Assembly (NCBI RefSeq): GCF_000813005.1
Contig: NZ_JSYP01000011.1
Coordinates: 124,001-188,000, forward strand
Direction: 5' to 3'
DNA: 64,000 bases
From: Flavobacterium sp. KMS
Lineage (GTDB): Bacteria; Bacteroidota; Bacteroidia; Flavobacteriales; Flavobacteriaceae
Shown: piece by piece, positions 17,570-25,543 of the stretch
How the letters are laid out: every line of letters starts with the position of its first letter
How positions within the stretch are numbered: position 1 is the first letter of the stretch
Notes under the pieces: model-generated
Databases searched by the model: none
Told to the model about the DNA's origin: nothing
Seen by the model: the letters and a program-made list of their open reading frames with translations, nothing else
Position numbers and translations under genes: made by a program

Positions 17570-17848
17570 ATGCAAAAAGAAAATCATATTCCATTGCATC
17601 ATGATGAGGTAATGCAATCGGTAGCGAGATTCCTTTCGGCTCTTTGGGTGGAAGGAGAGTTTAGGTATCAACCGGACTATTTAGTTGAAATTTTCGAGAA
17701 TATTCTCAAAACAGAAATCGGTAATGACCAGGATTTACGAACTAAAATGATAAGTTGTATTAAAACGAGTAAAATGCTGAAAAAAGCATTAGAGCGATTC
17801 TCCGATCAAGAAATAGAAAAAGCCTGCAATGGGATTGTAAAAGCTTAA
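17570..17848 (+). CDS. Small orphan protein, 92 aa
   Basis: ATG 17570 to TAA 17848. A soluble, mostly helical protein (HHDEVMQSVARFLSALWVEGEFRYQPDYLVEIFENIL at the front, and ALERFSDQEIEKACNGIVKA at the end). No family recognised. It diverges from the XRE gene, whose product may control it. Codon use and third-position pattern look coding, and the neighbouring open frame on the other strand (17400-17594) is not convincing. Confidence 0.6.
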   Translation: MQKENHIPLHHDEVMQSVARFLSALWVEGEFRYQPDYLVEIFENILKTEIGNDQDLRTKMISCIKTSKMLKKALERFSDQEIEKACNGIVKA

Positions 17849-17904
17849 TAATGCCTTTATGCTTCTAATTTTGCGTGTAAAACAGTCGTAATATAATAAC
17901 GCTC

Positions 17905-18600
17905 AATTTAACCGCAAAGAGCGCAAAGAGAAAAAGACGCAGAGGTTCGCTAAGTTATTGATTAAGCTTTGCGAATCTTTGCGTAACCTTTGTGTTCTTT
18001 GCGGTAAAGTCTTTTTATTTAATGCTCAACTTTTGTAATCGAGTTACTAGCGGAGACCCTTCGTTCCTCAGGGTGACAAGATTGGGTGATAATAAAATAA
18101 GGGAAACCGTGTTGTCGAGCAAAAAGGTTATCAAAGCTATTGATTAAGCTTTGCGAACCTTTGTGTAAATCCTTTGCGCTCTTTGCGGTAAAAGCCCACA
18201 AACAATGGATCCGCGTTATCGTTGTTTGAAAAGCTATTGATTAAATTTTGCGAACCTCTGCGTTTTTTTCTTTGTGCTCTTTGCGGTAAAGTCTTTTTAT
18301 TTAATGCTCAACTTTTGTAATCGAGTTACTAGCGGAGACCCTTCGTTCCTCAGGGTGACAAGATTGGGTGATAATAAAATAAGGGAAACCGTGTTATCGA
18401 GCAAAAAGGTTATCAAAGCTATTGATTAAGCTTTGTGGATCTTTGTGTAATCTTTTGCGCTCTTTGCGGTAAAACCCACAAACAATGGATTCGCGTTATC
18501 GTTGTTTGAAAAGCTATTGATTAAACTTTGCGAATCTTTGCGTAACCTTTGTGTTCTTTGCGGTAAAAAACCACAATCAATGAAAATCTGTGTTATCGGG
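17905..18600. repeat. Tandem repeat of ~280 bp built on 'TTTGCG' sub-repeats
   Basis: A block of about 280 bp starting near 17953 recurs near 18235; between GCGGTAAAGTCTTTTT at 18001 and at 18283 the offset is 282 bp. Each block contains shorter repeats of the type AAGCTATTGATTAAGCTTTGCGAA...TTTGCGGTAAA, seen near 17953, 18135, 18231, 18416 and 18511. Long near-identical inserts include CGAGTTACTAGCGGAGACCC and AACAATGGATCCGCGTTATC. Short ORFs here are artefacts. The copies belong to the same 'GCAAAG' intergenic family as blocks at about 23.4, 38.0 and 60.0 kb. Confidence 0.85.
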
Positions 18601-18640
18601 TTTGAGGTAAGGAATAAAATATGGGAAACCTATAACCAAA

Positions 18641-18672
18641 AAAAAAGACTATCATTTCTGATAGTCTTTTTT
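18641..18672 (-). terminator. Terminator downstream of the tRNA-Asn remnant
   Basis: Hairpin AAAAGACTATCA / TGATAGTCTTTT, loop TTTC, with T runs in both directions. It sits directly past the 3' end of the tRNA fragment and is probably the original terminator of the tRNA-Asn operon. Confidence 0.8.
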
Positions 18673-18674
18673 GC

Positions 18675-18731
18675 TCCCTCTCTTGGGCTCGTTCCGATAG
18701 CTATCGGAACAAGGACTCTCTGATTAACAGT
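18675..18731 (-). pseudogene. 3' fragment of tRNA-Asn(GTT) with a palindrome in the T-loop
   Basis: On the minus strand it begins ACTGTTAATCAGA, i.e. in the anticodon stem-loop, and runs through the T-arm (CTTG...CCAAG) to AGAGGGA-G, the acceptor 3' strand. The 5' half (acceptor 5' strand, D-arm) is absent. The T-loop is broken by a 20-bp palindrome, GTTCCGATAGCTATCGGAAC, at 18691-18710. Its acceptor strand (AGAGGGA) matches the nearer intact tRNA (19076-19149), not the farther one (AGGGGGA). It cannot make a tRNA. Confidence 0.85.
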
Positions 18732-19008
18732 ATTTCAATAATAGTTTTTCTGTAATCTCAGGATATTTTTGCAAATTAAGAAGGTAGGTTTTGCTTTTCA
18801 TACTTTTTATATGTTTTTCTATTTTTCTTGCTTGATAAATATCAACACATTCAATAGAATAAAACAATGTCCAGTCATTTGCAATTTTGGTGTGTGAATT
18901 TTTAAACTGACCTAAATTATGCCATTGTATTCTAATTTGAATATCTGAAGTTTCCCCAATATAATAGGTTTCCTTGCTTGGAGAGTAAATAATGTAAACA
19001 AAGTGCAT
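18724..19008 (-). CDS. Small GIY-YIG nuclease family protein
   Basis: 94 aa from ATG 19008. A longer version from GTG 19050 would run into the preceding tRNA terminator hairpin and is unlikely. GIY-YIG landmarks are visible: VYI at 4-6, YYIGET at 15-20, Arg26, HNLG at 30-33, and a later Glu in IEKHIK. Members of this UPF0213-like group are single-domain DNA endonucleases. The TAA stop lies inside the anticodon region of the tRNA-Asn remnant, so the gene ends exactly where the tRNA fragment begins. Upstream on the same strand are two intact tRNA-Asn genes. Confidence 0.85.
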   Translation of the reverse strand: MHFVYIIYSPSKETYYIGETSDIQIRIQWHNLGQFKNSHTKIANDWTLFYSIECVDIYQARKIEKHIKSMKSKTYLLNLQKYPEITEKLLLKYC

Positions 19009-19033
19009 AAGGAACAGATTGGATGTAATGTGC

Positions 19034-19072
19034 AAAAAAAAAAATACCACTTACATTTGTAAGTGGTATTTT
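19034..19072 (-). terminator. Terminator after the second intact tRNA-Asn
   Basis: Hairpin AATACCACTTACA / TGTAAGTGGTATT followed on the minus strand by a run of twelve T residues. It separates the tRNA pair from the GIY-YIG gene. Confidence 0.85.
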
Positions 19073-19075
19073 AAG

Positions 19076-19149
19076 CTCCCTCTCTTGGGCTCGAACCAAG
19101 GACCCTCTGATTAACAGTCAGATGCTCTAACCAACTGAGCTAAGAAGGA
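19076..19149 (-). tRNA. tRNA-Asn (anticodon GTT), copy 2 in transcription order
   Basis: 74 nt without encoded CCA. Acceptor pairs TCCTTCT/AGAGGGA (one wobble), D-arm AGCTCAGTTGGTTAGAGC, anticodon stem-loop CTGACTGTTAATCAG with GTT at the anticodon, T-arm CTTGGTTCGAGCCCAAG, discriminator G. Cloverleaf complete. Confidence 0.95.
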
Positions 19150-19188
19150 ATCACCTTAAAGGTAAATATGTTTGCTAAAAAAAAGTTG

Positions 19189-19262
19189 CTCCCCCTCTTG
19201 GGCTCGAACCAAGGACCCTCTGATTAACAGTCAGATGCTCTAACCAACTGAGCTAAGGAGGA
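19189..19262 (-). tRNA. tRNA-Asn (anticodon GTT), copy 1 in transcription order
   Basis: 74 nt, identical to the other copy in the D-, anticodon and T-arms but with acceptor pairs TCCTCCT/AGGGGGA. The two lie 39 bp apart on the same strand and are probably one transcript. Confidence 0.95.
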
Positions 19263-19286
19263 AGTTGTTGTTCTTTTTAGCGAGTG

Positions 19287-19294
19287 CAAATATA
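19287..19294 (-). promoter_or_regulatory. Candidate -7 box of the tRNA-Asn operon
   Basis: The minus strand reads TATATTTG, an exact TAnnTTTG match, 24 bp before the first tRNA base. Confidence 0.5.
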
Positions 19295-19345
19295 GAAGGT
19301 TTTTTCCTTTCTAAAAAATTTTTTCGCACTTTTTATTAATAAATT

Positions 19346-20689
19346 TTACTTGCCTACGATTGCTTTATAAATATCGTTACCGTTAGCAAATAAAAGCAAT
19401 GTTATAAGTAAAACGAAGCCAACCATTTGCGCGTTTTCTAGGAATTTATCGCTTGGTTTTTTACCGCTAATGATTTCGTATAATAAAAACATCACATGAC
19501 CACCATCAAGAGCAGGAATCGGTAATAAATTCATTACTCCAAGCATAATTGATAAAAGTGCAGTGATAGACCAGAACACTTCCCAACTCCAAGTACTAGG
19601 GAAAATATTATAAATAGCCGCAAAACCACCTACTTGTTTGTAAGCTTTGGTTTCTGGGTTAAAAATCATTTTAAGCTGTTTTCCGTAACTTACCAATTGA
19701 TCTTTTCCTTTTTCAATCCCTACAGGAATCGATTCAAAGAATCCAAACTCTTTAGTACTTATTTTATAGTAGCCTAATTTCTCTAATGATTCCATTCCTA
19801 GAGTACCAACATTTACACCAAGTTTACCTTCTTTAGTAACAATAGCATTAACTGGAGTCTCTTTTTGGTTTCTTAAAACAACGGCAGGAATAGTTTTTCC
19901 TTTGTTATTTTCTAGTATTGTTTTTACCTCGTCATAATATTTTACTTTCTGTCCGTTAAGAGAAGTAACCAAATCTTTTGGTTGCAATTCTTTATTTGGA
20001 GATTCAGCAGCAATATTTCCAATAACAAAAGGCATTCTTATAGAAGCAAGAGGGCTTTTTTCATGTTTTGATAATTGGTCAACAAGATCGTTTGGCATCT
20101 GGATAGTTTGTTCAACACCGTTTCTTTCAATAAGAACTTGTTTAGACATCACTAAGTCCATGTTTATTTGATTGTCGAAACTCTCTACTTTTTTACCATC
20201 GATAGCTAGAATCTTATCACCAGTTTTAAAACCAGCTTTAATCATAACAGGATTTTCAATAGAAAGACCGTCTTTTATGTCAGCATTAGCAACATAAGTT
20301 TCACCATAAGCAAATGCCATTCCTATATATATAATAAACGCAAGAATAAAGTTTACCGTAACACCACCCAACATAATGATTAAACGTTGCCAAGCTGGTT
20401 TAGAACGAAACTCCCAAGGTTGTGGTGGTAAAGCCATTTGTTCCTTGTCCATACTTTCGTCAATCATTCCGGAGATTTTTACATAACCACCCAGAGGTAA
20501 CCAACCGATACCATATTCAGTATCGCCAATTTTCTTTTTTAGAAGTGAAAATTTGACATCAAAAAATAAATAGAATTTTTCGACTCTTGTTTTAAATAAT
20601 TTTGCGGGGATAAAATGCCCTAATTCGTGAAGAATAATAAGTAATGATAAACTCAATAAAAATTGAGAAAGCTTGATAACTATATCCAT
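19346..20689 (-). CDS. rseP: RIP metalloprotease RseP-like (site-2 protease, M50)
   Basis: 447 aa, ATG at 20687-20689. H21-E22-x-x-H25 in the first membrane helix (LHELGHFIPAKLF) and NLLPIPALDGGH in a late helix form the zinc site of M50B site-2 proteases. Two PDZ-like domains lie between (about 125-320), and four hydrophobic segments are visible. The family cuts anti-sigma factors and remnant signal peptides inside the inner membrane. The length is typical. Stands alone, with a -7 box 29 bp upstream. Confidence 0.92.
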   Translation of the reverse strand: MDIVIKLSQFLLSLSLLIILHELGHFIPAKLFKTRVEKFYLFFDVKFSLLKKKIGDTEYGIGWLPLGGYVKISGMIDESMDKEQMALPPQPWEFRSKPAWQRLIIMLGGVTVNFILAFIIYIGMAFAYGETYVANADIKDGLSIENPVMIKAGFKTGDKILAIDGKKVESFDNQINMDLVMSKQVLIERNGVEQTIQMPNDLVDQLSKHEKSPLASIRMPFVIGNIAAESPNKELQPKDLVTSLNGQKVKYYDEVKTILENNKGKTIPAVVLRNQKETPVNAIVTKEGKLGVNVGTLGMESLEKLGYYKISTKEFGFFESIPVGIEKGKDQLVSYGKQLKMIFNPETKAYKQVGGFAAIYNIFPSTWSWEVFWSITALLSIMLGVMNLLPIPALDGGHVMFLLYEIISGKKPSDKFLENAQMVGFVLLITLLLFANGNDIYKAIVGK

Positions 20690-20717
20690 TGTTTAATTTT
20701 AGTTCTTAAATAACGCA

Positions 20718-20725
20718 CAAAAGTA
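20718..20725 (-). promoter_or_regulatory. Candidate -7 box for rseP
   Basis: The minus strand reads TACTTTTG, an exact TAnnTTTG match, 28 bp before the ATG. Confidence 0.5.
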
Positions 20726-20887
20726 ACGTTTTCTATTTTAATTCATAGTGCAATATAAGTCATAAGGTTTTAAATGTTTGTTAATTAATAAACATTTAGA
20801 TTTCTACTTTTAACAAGATGCAGTAACTTTACTTTTTAAACACTATTTTAAATATTAGTAGTGTTAATCCGCTAAAAGTTACATTAT

Positions 20888-21955
20888 ATGGCTTCATTAT
20901 TATTTTCTCCGCTTTCGATAAAAAAAATCACCTTAAAAAATAGAATCGTTATTTCGCCAATGTGTCAATATTCAGCTATTGATGGTTTTGCTAACGATTG
21001 GCATTTGGTACATTTAGGAGCTCGTGCAACGGGAGGTTCAGCATTGATAATTCAGGAAGCAACAGCGGTTTCGCCTGAAGCAAGAATATCACCCGAGGAT
21101 TTAGGACTGTGGAAAGACGAACAAATAGAAAAATTAAAAGCAATCAATACATTTATTGTTTCTCAAAATGCCATTCCCGGAATCCAGATTGCACATGCCG
21201 GACGCAAGGCGAGTGTTTCAGCTCCATGGCAAGGAAATAAAAAGTTAGATTTCGCTCAAGGCGGATGGCAAACCGTTGCGCCAAGTGCAATAGGTTATCA
21301 TGATAATGAAGCTGCTCCAATAGCTTTGGATAAAGAAGGAATTCAGAAAGTAATTGCCGATTTTAAGTCAACTACCAAAAGAGCCGTTGCTGCAGGATAT
21401 CAGGTTTTGGAAATTCATGGAGCGCATGGATATTTGTTACACCAGTTTATGTCGCCATTGTCTAATTTAAGAACTGATGAATATGGCGGAAGTTTCGAAA
21501 ATAGAATTCGTCTTACCTTAGAAATCGTTGATGCAGTACAATCAGAATGGCCAGCAGATTTACCGTTGTTTGTTCGAATCTCGGCAACCGATTGGGCAGA
21601 AGGAGGTTGGAATCTTGAAGAATCGGTACAGCTTTCGGCAATTTTAAAATCTAAAGGAGTAGATGTTGTAGATGTTTCTTCGGGAGGATTGGTTTCTCAT
21701 CAAAAAATTGCACTAGGACCAAATTATCAGGTTCCTTTTGCCGAAAGGATAAAAAAAGACACTGGAGTTTTAACAGGAGCAGTAGGTTTAATCACCGAGG
21801 CTACTCAAGCCGAAGCAATCTTAACTTCAGGTCAAGCCGATTTGATTTTGTTTGCCAGAGAATCGCTTCGTGACCCAAACTTGGCTTTGCATTTTGCATC
21901 CGAGTTAAACTCCGATATACAATGGCCAAAACAATACGAACGAGCTAAGATTTGA
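20888..21955 (+). CDS. namA: NADH:flavin oxidoreductase, YqjM/NamA-like ene-reductase
   Basis: 355 aa, FMN-dependent TIM barrel of the Old Yellow Enzyme class II (YqjM) type. Landmarks: PMCQYS with Cys26 and Tyr28 at the flavin, IQIAHAGRKA, EIHGAHGYLLHQFMSPLSNLRTDEYGGS (substrate histidines and Arg), and the late GAVGLITEATQAE segment. The enzyme would reduce activated C=C bonds with NADPH. It is bounded by rseP (divergent) and an intergenic repeat array, so it is probably monocistronic. Confidence 0.9.
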   Translation: MASLLFSPLSIKKITLKNRIVISPMCQYSAIDGFANDWHLVHLGARATGGSALIIQEATAVSPEARISPEDLGLWKDEQIEKLKAINTFIVSQNAIPGIQIAHAGRKASVSAPWQGNKKLDFAQGGWQTVAPSAIGYHDNEAAPIALDKEGIQKVIADFKSTTKRAVAAGYQVLEIHGAHGYLLHQFMSPLSNLRTDEYGGSFENRIRLTLEIVDAVQSEWPADLPLFVRISATDWAEGGWNLEESVQLSAILKSKGVDVVDVSSGGLVSHQKIALGPNYQVPFAERIKKDTGVLTGAVGLITEATQAEAILTSGQADLILFARESLRDPNLALHFASELNSDIQWPKQYERAKI

Positions 21956-22356
21956 TGAAACATTAATGTTTTTTATTTAAACCATTAAGAGATAAAACAT
22001 GAGTTTCTAACTGAACCATTAAGAGATTAAGTTATATTAAGCGTTGAACTTAATTTTTTTCAATCTGTTAATGGTTAGAAGAAATAAAACACAAGTTTTT
22101 TAATTGAACCATTAAGAGATTAAGTTATATTAAGCTTTGAACTTAGTTTTCTTTATTTCTTAATGGTAAAAAAACTTAATTTAATCAGTGACAAAAACAA
22201 TAAACATTAACTGAGTTTCATTAAAAAGAGAAACTTAATTTTTTCTTCATTTCTTAATGGTGGAAAATCCTTTATCTCTATACCTATCGGGAGTGACAAA
22301 ACAATAAACTTAATTTTCTTCATCTCTTAATGGTGAAGAAAAAAAATAAAAATCAA
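21956..22356. repeat. Intergenic array of 'ACCATTAAGAGATTAAG / CTTAATGGT' repeats
   Basis: A block GAACCATTAAGAGATTAAGT... recurs with a 93-bp offset (22013 and 22106), and a shortened copy lies at 21979. Complementary CTTAAT...TTTCTTAATGGT segments appear near 22040-22075, 22130-22168, 22227-22263 and 22308-22336, so direct and inverted copies can form hairpins. The last copy runs into the upstream, less likely, start of the next gene. The same motif is seen at 34170-34290. Confidence 0.8.
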
Positions 22357-23397
22357 ATGCAAAAAATAAAAACAGCACTATTATCATACGGAATGTCGGG
22401 GAAAGTTTTTCACGCACCATTTATAAACATTCACCCAGGATTTGAACTTATTGGTTCTTGGGAAAGAAGCAAGAAATTAATACAAGAAGATTATCCAACA
22501 GTAAAAAGTTACCCAACTATCGATGATGTTCTTGCAGACGATGTCGATTTGGTGATTGTAAACACACCAGTTGAAACACATTACGAATATGCCAAAAAAG
22601 TTCTAGAGGCTGGTAAACACGCTATAGTCGAAAAAGCATTTACAACCACCGTTGCACAGGCACAAGAATTGGCTGATTTAGCTAAAGCAAAAGGATTAAA
22701 ATTGGCCGTTTTCCAGAACAGAAGATGGGATAGTGATTTTAAAACCGTTCAAAAGGTTGTTAAAGACGGTTTGTTAGGAGATTTGGTCGAAGCCGAATTT
22801 CATTTTGATCGTTATAATCCTTTATTAAGTATTAAAACACATAAAGAAACTGCCAATTCAGGCGCAGGAATTCTAAAAGATTTAGGACCACATTTAATAG
22901 ATCAGGCATTGCATCTGTTTGGATTTCCAAAATCAGTCTTTGCAGACATCCGAATAACACGCGAAAATTCATTGGTCGATGATTATATCGATTTACTATT
23001 ATATTACGATGATTTTAGAGTTCGACTAAAAGCTAGTTTCTTTGTTAGAGAAGCCAATCCAGCTTATGTAGTTCACGGAAAAAAAGGTTCGTTCTTAAAA
23101 CCTCGTGGAGATGTTCAGGAAGATGATTTAAAATTGAGCAAAAAACCAGATACTGTAACTTGGGGAACAGAAGCAGAAGGTTTAAACGGAATTTTACACA
23201 CAGAAATTGATGGTGAGGTTATCAAAGAGAAAATTCCAACTTTACAAGGAAACTATTATGAGTTCTTTGATGGAGTTTACAAGTCGATTACGACAAATGC
23301 TATAGAGCCAGTTACAGCCGAAGATGGTGTTAAAACCATGAAAATCATCGAAGCAGCTATTGCAAGTAATGCGCAACACAAAGTGATTGATTTGTAA
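22357..23397 (+). CDS. Gfo/Idh/MocA-family oxidoreductase
   Basis: 346 aa from ATG 22357. An in-frame ATG at 22330 lies within the intergenic repeat and was not chosen. The N-terminal Rossmann fold begins MQKIKTALLSYGMSGKVFHAPF. The family motif AGKHAIVEKAF carries the EK (EKP-like) catalytic/dinucleotide site, and GILKDLGPHLIDQALHLFG supplies the typical GxxxDxxxHxxD-like motif. It would oxidise or reduce a sugar or related polyol with NAD(P); the substrate is not deducible. Flanked by repeat-rich gaps, so single-gene. Confidence 0.9.
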   Translation: MQKIKTALLSYGMSGKVFHAPFINIHPGFELIGSWERSKKLIQEDYPTVKSYPTIDDVLADDVDLVIVNTPVETHYEYAKKVLEAGKHAIVEKAFTTTVAQAQELADLAKAKGLKLAVFQNRRWDSDFKTVQKVVKDGLLGDLVEAEFHFDRYNPLLSIKTHKETANSGAGILKDLGPHLIDQALHLFGFPKSVFADIRITRENSLVDDYIDLLLYYDDFRVRLKASFFVREANPAYVVHGKKGSFLKPRGDVQEDDLKLSKKPDTVTWGTEAEGLNGILHTEIDGEVIKEKIPTLQGNYYEFFDGVYKSITTNAIEPVTAEDGVKTMKIIEAAIASNAQHKVIDL

Positions 23398-23819
23398 GCA
23401 TTTAACTCTTTGCGAAAGTAACGCGATCCCGAAGCGTCGGGACGGATTTACTAAAGTAAAGACGCGGAAAAATACGGATTTTTAAAAATAATTAATCCCT
23501 AAGTTTTTGACAACGTTATTAAGTTAAGCTTTTTTGATTTAATTATGATTAATTTTTTTCGCGCAAAGACGCAAAAGCGCAAAGGTTTTAGGTGTAAACT
23601 TGGCGGCTTGGCGACTTTGCGTGAGATTTATTCGGCGCTTTTATTCTTAACTTAATGACATTCAGCTTTTGGATGGGAGAAAATCCGTTTTTATCCGTTT
23701 TTTCGCCTTGGCGAATCCGCTTCATCCGTGTTCCATTTGCGTTCCACTTAATTTATAAACAATAACGTTATAATTAATCCTAACTAGTAGGGTTGAATTA
23801 ATGTTAAGGATGATTTTCG
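23398..23819. repeat. Intergenic repeats, 'GCAAAG' and 'ATCCGT' types
   Basis: No gene seen in about 420 bp. Contains CCCGAAGCGTCGGGAC (near-palindrome, about 23430), a GCGCAAAGACGCAAAAGCGCAAAGG run near 23560, and the ATCCGTTTTTATCCG...ATCCGTGTTCC phrase near 23680-23745. Confidence 0.75.
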
Positions 23820-23827
23820 TAATTTTG
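23820..23827 (+). promoter_or_regulatory. Candidate -7 box for the MFS transporter gene
   Basis: TAATTTTG matches TAnnTTTG exactly and lies 26 bp before TTG 23854, which supports that non-ATG start. Confidence 0.5.
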
Positions 23828-23853
23828 TCCAATCAAACTTTAAATAACTCATT

Positions 23854-25071
23854 TTGATAGATTTAAACTTCCTAGGCAGATTCAGAAGTAAAGCAAAATT
23901 TAAGAAAACATATAAAAATGCTAAAGCTTCGTACTTAAACCGAATCCGTTTTGCTGTCGGAATGTTTTATTTTGCAATGGGTTTATGTTTTGCTACTTGG
24001 GCAAGCCGAATTCCGAGTATTAAAGCCGCATTAGATTTAAGCGAAGGACAATTAGGATCTATTTTGTTTGCATTACCGTTGGGACAATTACTAATTATGC
24101 CTTTTTCTGGTAAAGTTGTAACTCGTTTTGGCAGTCATAGAATCTTAATTTTTTCTTTACTATTTTATGCTTTTAGTTTAACTAATTTAGGTTTAGCAAC
24201 TACATCATGGCAGTTATCTATAGGTTTATTCCTTTTCGGAGTATTCGGAAACCTAGCCAATATTGCAGTAAATACACAAGGAGTTTACACCGAAGTACTT
24301 TTCAAGAAAACTATAATGTCTTCCTTTCATGGCATGTGGAGTTTTGCTGGTTTTACAGGAGCTTTAGTTGGTTTAGGAATGTTAGCGTTAAAACTATCAC
24401 CATATTATCATTTTGTAATTGTTGCAGGAATTGTACTTATTATGATTGCTTTCAATTATAAATTTTTGGTCAAAGCCAAAGAAAAAATCAAAGTACAGGA
24501 GAAGAAAAAGAAACTTTTTGCAAAACCAGACAGTTCATTAATTTGGCTTGGAGTAATTGGGTTTTGTTGTATGGCGAGCGAAGGAGTAATGTTCGATTGG
24601 AGCGGTGTCTATTTTAAAGATGTCGTAAAAGCTCCTGGGGCATTAGAAATCTTAGGGTATACATCATTCATGATTATGATGGCAAGCGGACGTTTTCTTG
24701 GTGATGGACTAATTCTTAAATTCGGAAGAAAAAAAGTACTGCAAATAAGCGGATTGGTCATTTCGCTTGGACTTTTTACCTCAGTTCTTTTCCCTTATAT
24801 AATTCCTTGTACAATTGCCTTTATGTTTGTTGGTTTAGGAGTTTCTACTGTTGTGCCAACTTTGTACAGTGTTGCGGGTAAAAACCCATCGGTTCCGGCA
24901 GGTGAAGCTTTAACAATCGTTTCGAGCGTTAGCTTTCTTGGTTTTTTAATGGGACCACCTGTTATCGGTCATATTGCCGAAGCTTTTGGTCTTCGTTTTT
25001 CTTTTGCTTTTATCGGTATCTTCGGATTTTTTATTGCTTTTATGGTTACAAGAATCAAAGCAATAGAATAA
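23854..25071 (+). CDS. MFS transporter
   Basis: 405 aa with about 12 membrane helices. The signature segment between helices 2 and 3 reads GKVVTRFGSHRILI. The first in-frame ATG (23962) falls inside the first membrane helix, so translation probably begins at TTG 23854. That gives a basic N-terminal tail (FRSKAKFKKTYKNAKASYLNRIR) before helix 1 (FAVGMFYFAMGLCFATWASRIPSI). The substrate cannot be inferred; the WASRIPSIK and LSEGQLG motifs fit a COG0738/NarK-like sugar or drug-type MFS subgroup. Monocistronic between two long gaps. Confidence 0.88.
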   Translation: MIDLNFLGRFRSKAKFKKTYKNAKASYLNRIRFAVGMFYFAMGLCFATWASRIPSIKAALDLSEGQLGSILFALPLGQLLIMPFSGKVVTRFGSHRILIFSLLFYAFSLTNLGLATTSWQLSIGLFLFGVFGNLANIAVNTQGVYTEVLFKKTIMSSFHGMWSFAGFTGALVGLGMLALKLSPYYHFVIVAGIVLIMIAFNYKFLVKAKEKIKVQEKKKKLFAKPDSSLIWLGVIGFCCMASEGVMFDWSGVYFKDVVKAPGALEILGYTSFMIMMASGRFLGDGLILKFGRKKVLQISGLVISLGLFTSVLFPYIIPCTIAFMFVGLGVSTVVPTLYSVAGKNPSVPAGEALTIVSSVSFLGFLMGPPVIGHIAEAFGLRFSFAFIGIFGFFIAFMVTRIKAIE

Positions 25072-25543
25072 TCATATCACATTACTTTAAAATTGTGGAA
25101 AGAAGTTAAACATATAAGTTATGTAAGCTCATTTAAGTTTTTATGCTGATAGTCACGCTTATATTTACTTTCATTACTTACATGGTTCAAACTAAAGTGT
25201 TAGTTTAGAACTTTAAGTATGAAAGTGAATGATGTAATACGTTAATTTTCTCAGCTCTTCATAATGTAATTTTCTGCGTTTTTGTATTTTTATTTAACAG
25301 GAAAAATAAAGTTAAATATAAATTAGTTATATTTGAAATTAAATTAAAGAAAAAACGTACATTTTTTTAATAGGGAATTTCAAAATACCACTTGTTTTAT
25401 TATTAAAGCACTATTCCAAAAATAGATTTTTTTCTTGATTGCTCTATAACTTGAAAGTTCATTCTTTTGAGTTGTAGTGCTTTCAGAAATTCTTTCTTGA
25501 ACGCCATTTTTCGATAATATATTTTAAAATTTAAAAAAATAAA
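25072..25543. other. Intergenic stretch of about 470 bp
   Basis: No gene or RNA seen. An imperfect inverted repeat, TTTACTTTCATTACTTAC and GTATGAAAGTGAATGATGTAA (about 25157-25237), could be a regulatory or terminator structure. The remainder is AT-rich and presumably contains the TonB receptor promoter. Confidence 0.45.

Noticed and set aside
17400..17594. 64-aa open frame on the minus strand upstream of the XRE gene
   Set aside because: It covers the region between the divergent XRE and 92-aa genes where promoters must lie, is rich in Phe/Leu/Tyr as expected from AT-rich non-coding DNA, and overlaps the better-supported 92-aa gene.
17905..18600. CRISPR array
   Set aside because: Repeats are long, unequal and contain shared rather than unique spacer-like parts; no cas genes are in the window.
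18019..18723. Short open frames within the tandem repeat (both strands)
   Set aside because: They follow the repeat units, have repeat-derived sequence and no plausible start context.
12937..19300. Integrated prophage or conventional integrative element
   Set aside because: No integrase, terminase, portal or conjugation genes are present; only the small GIY-YIG nuclease and tRNA remnant suggest mobility.
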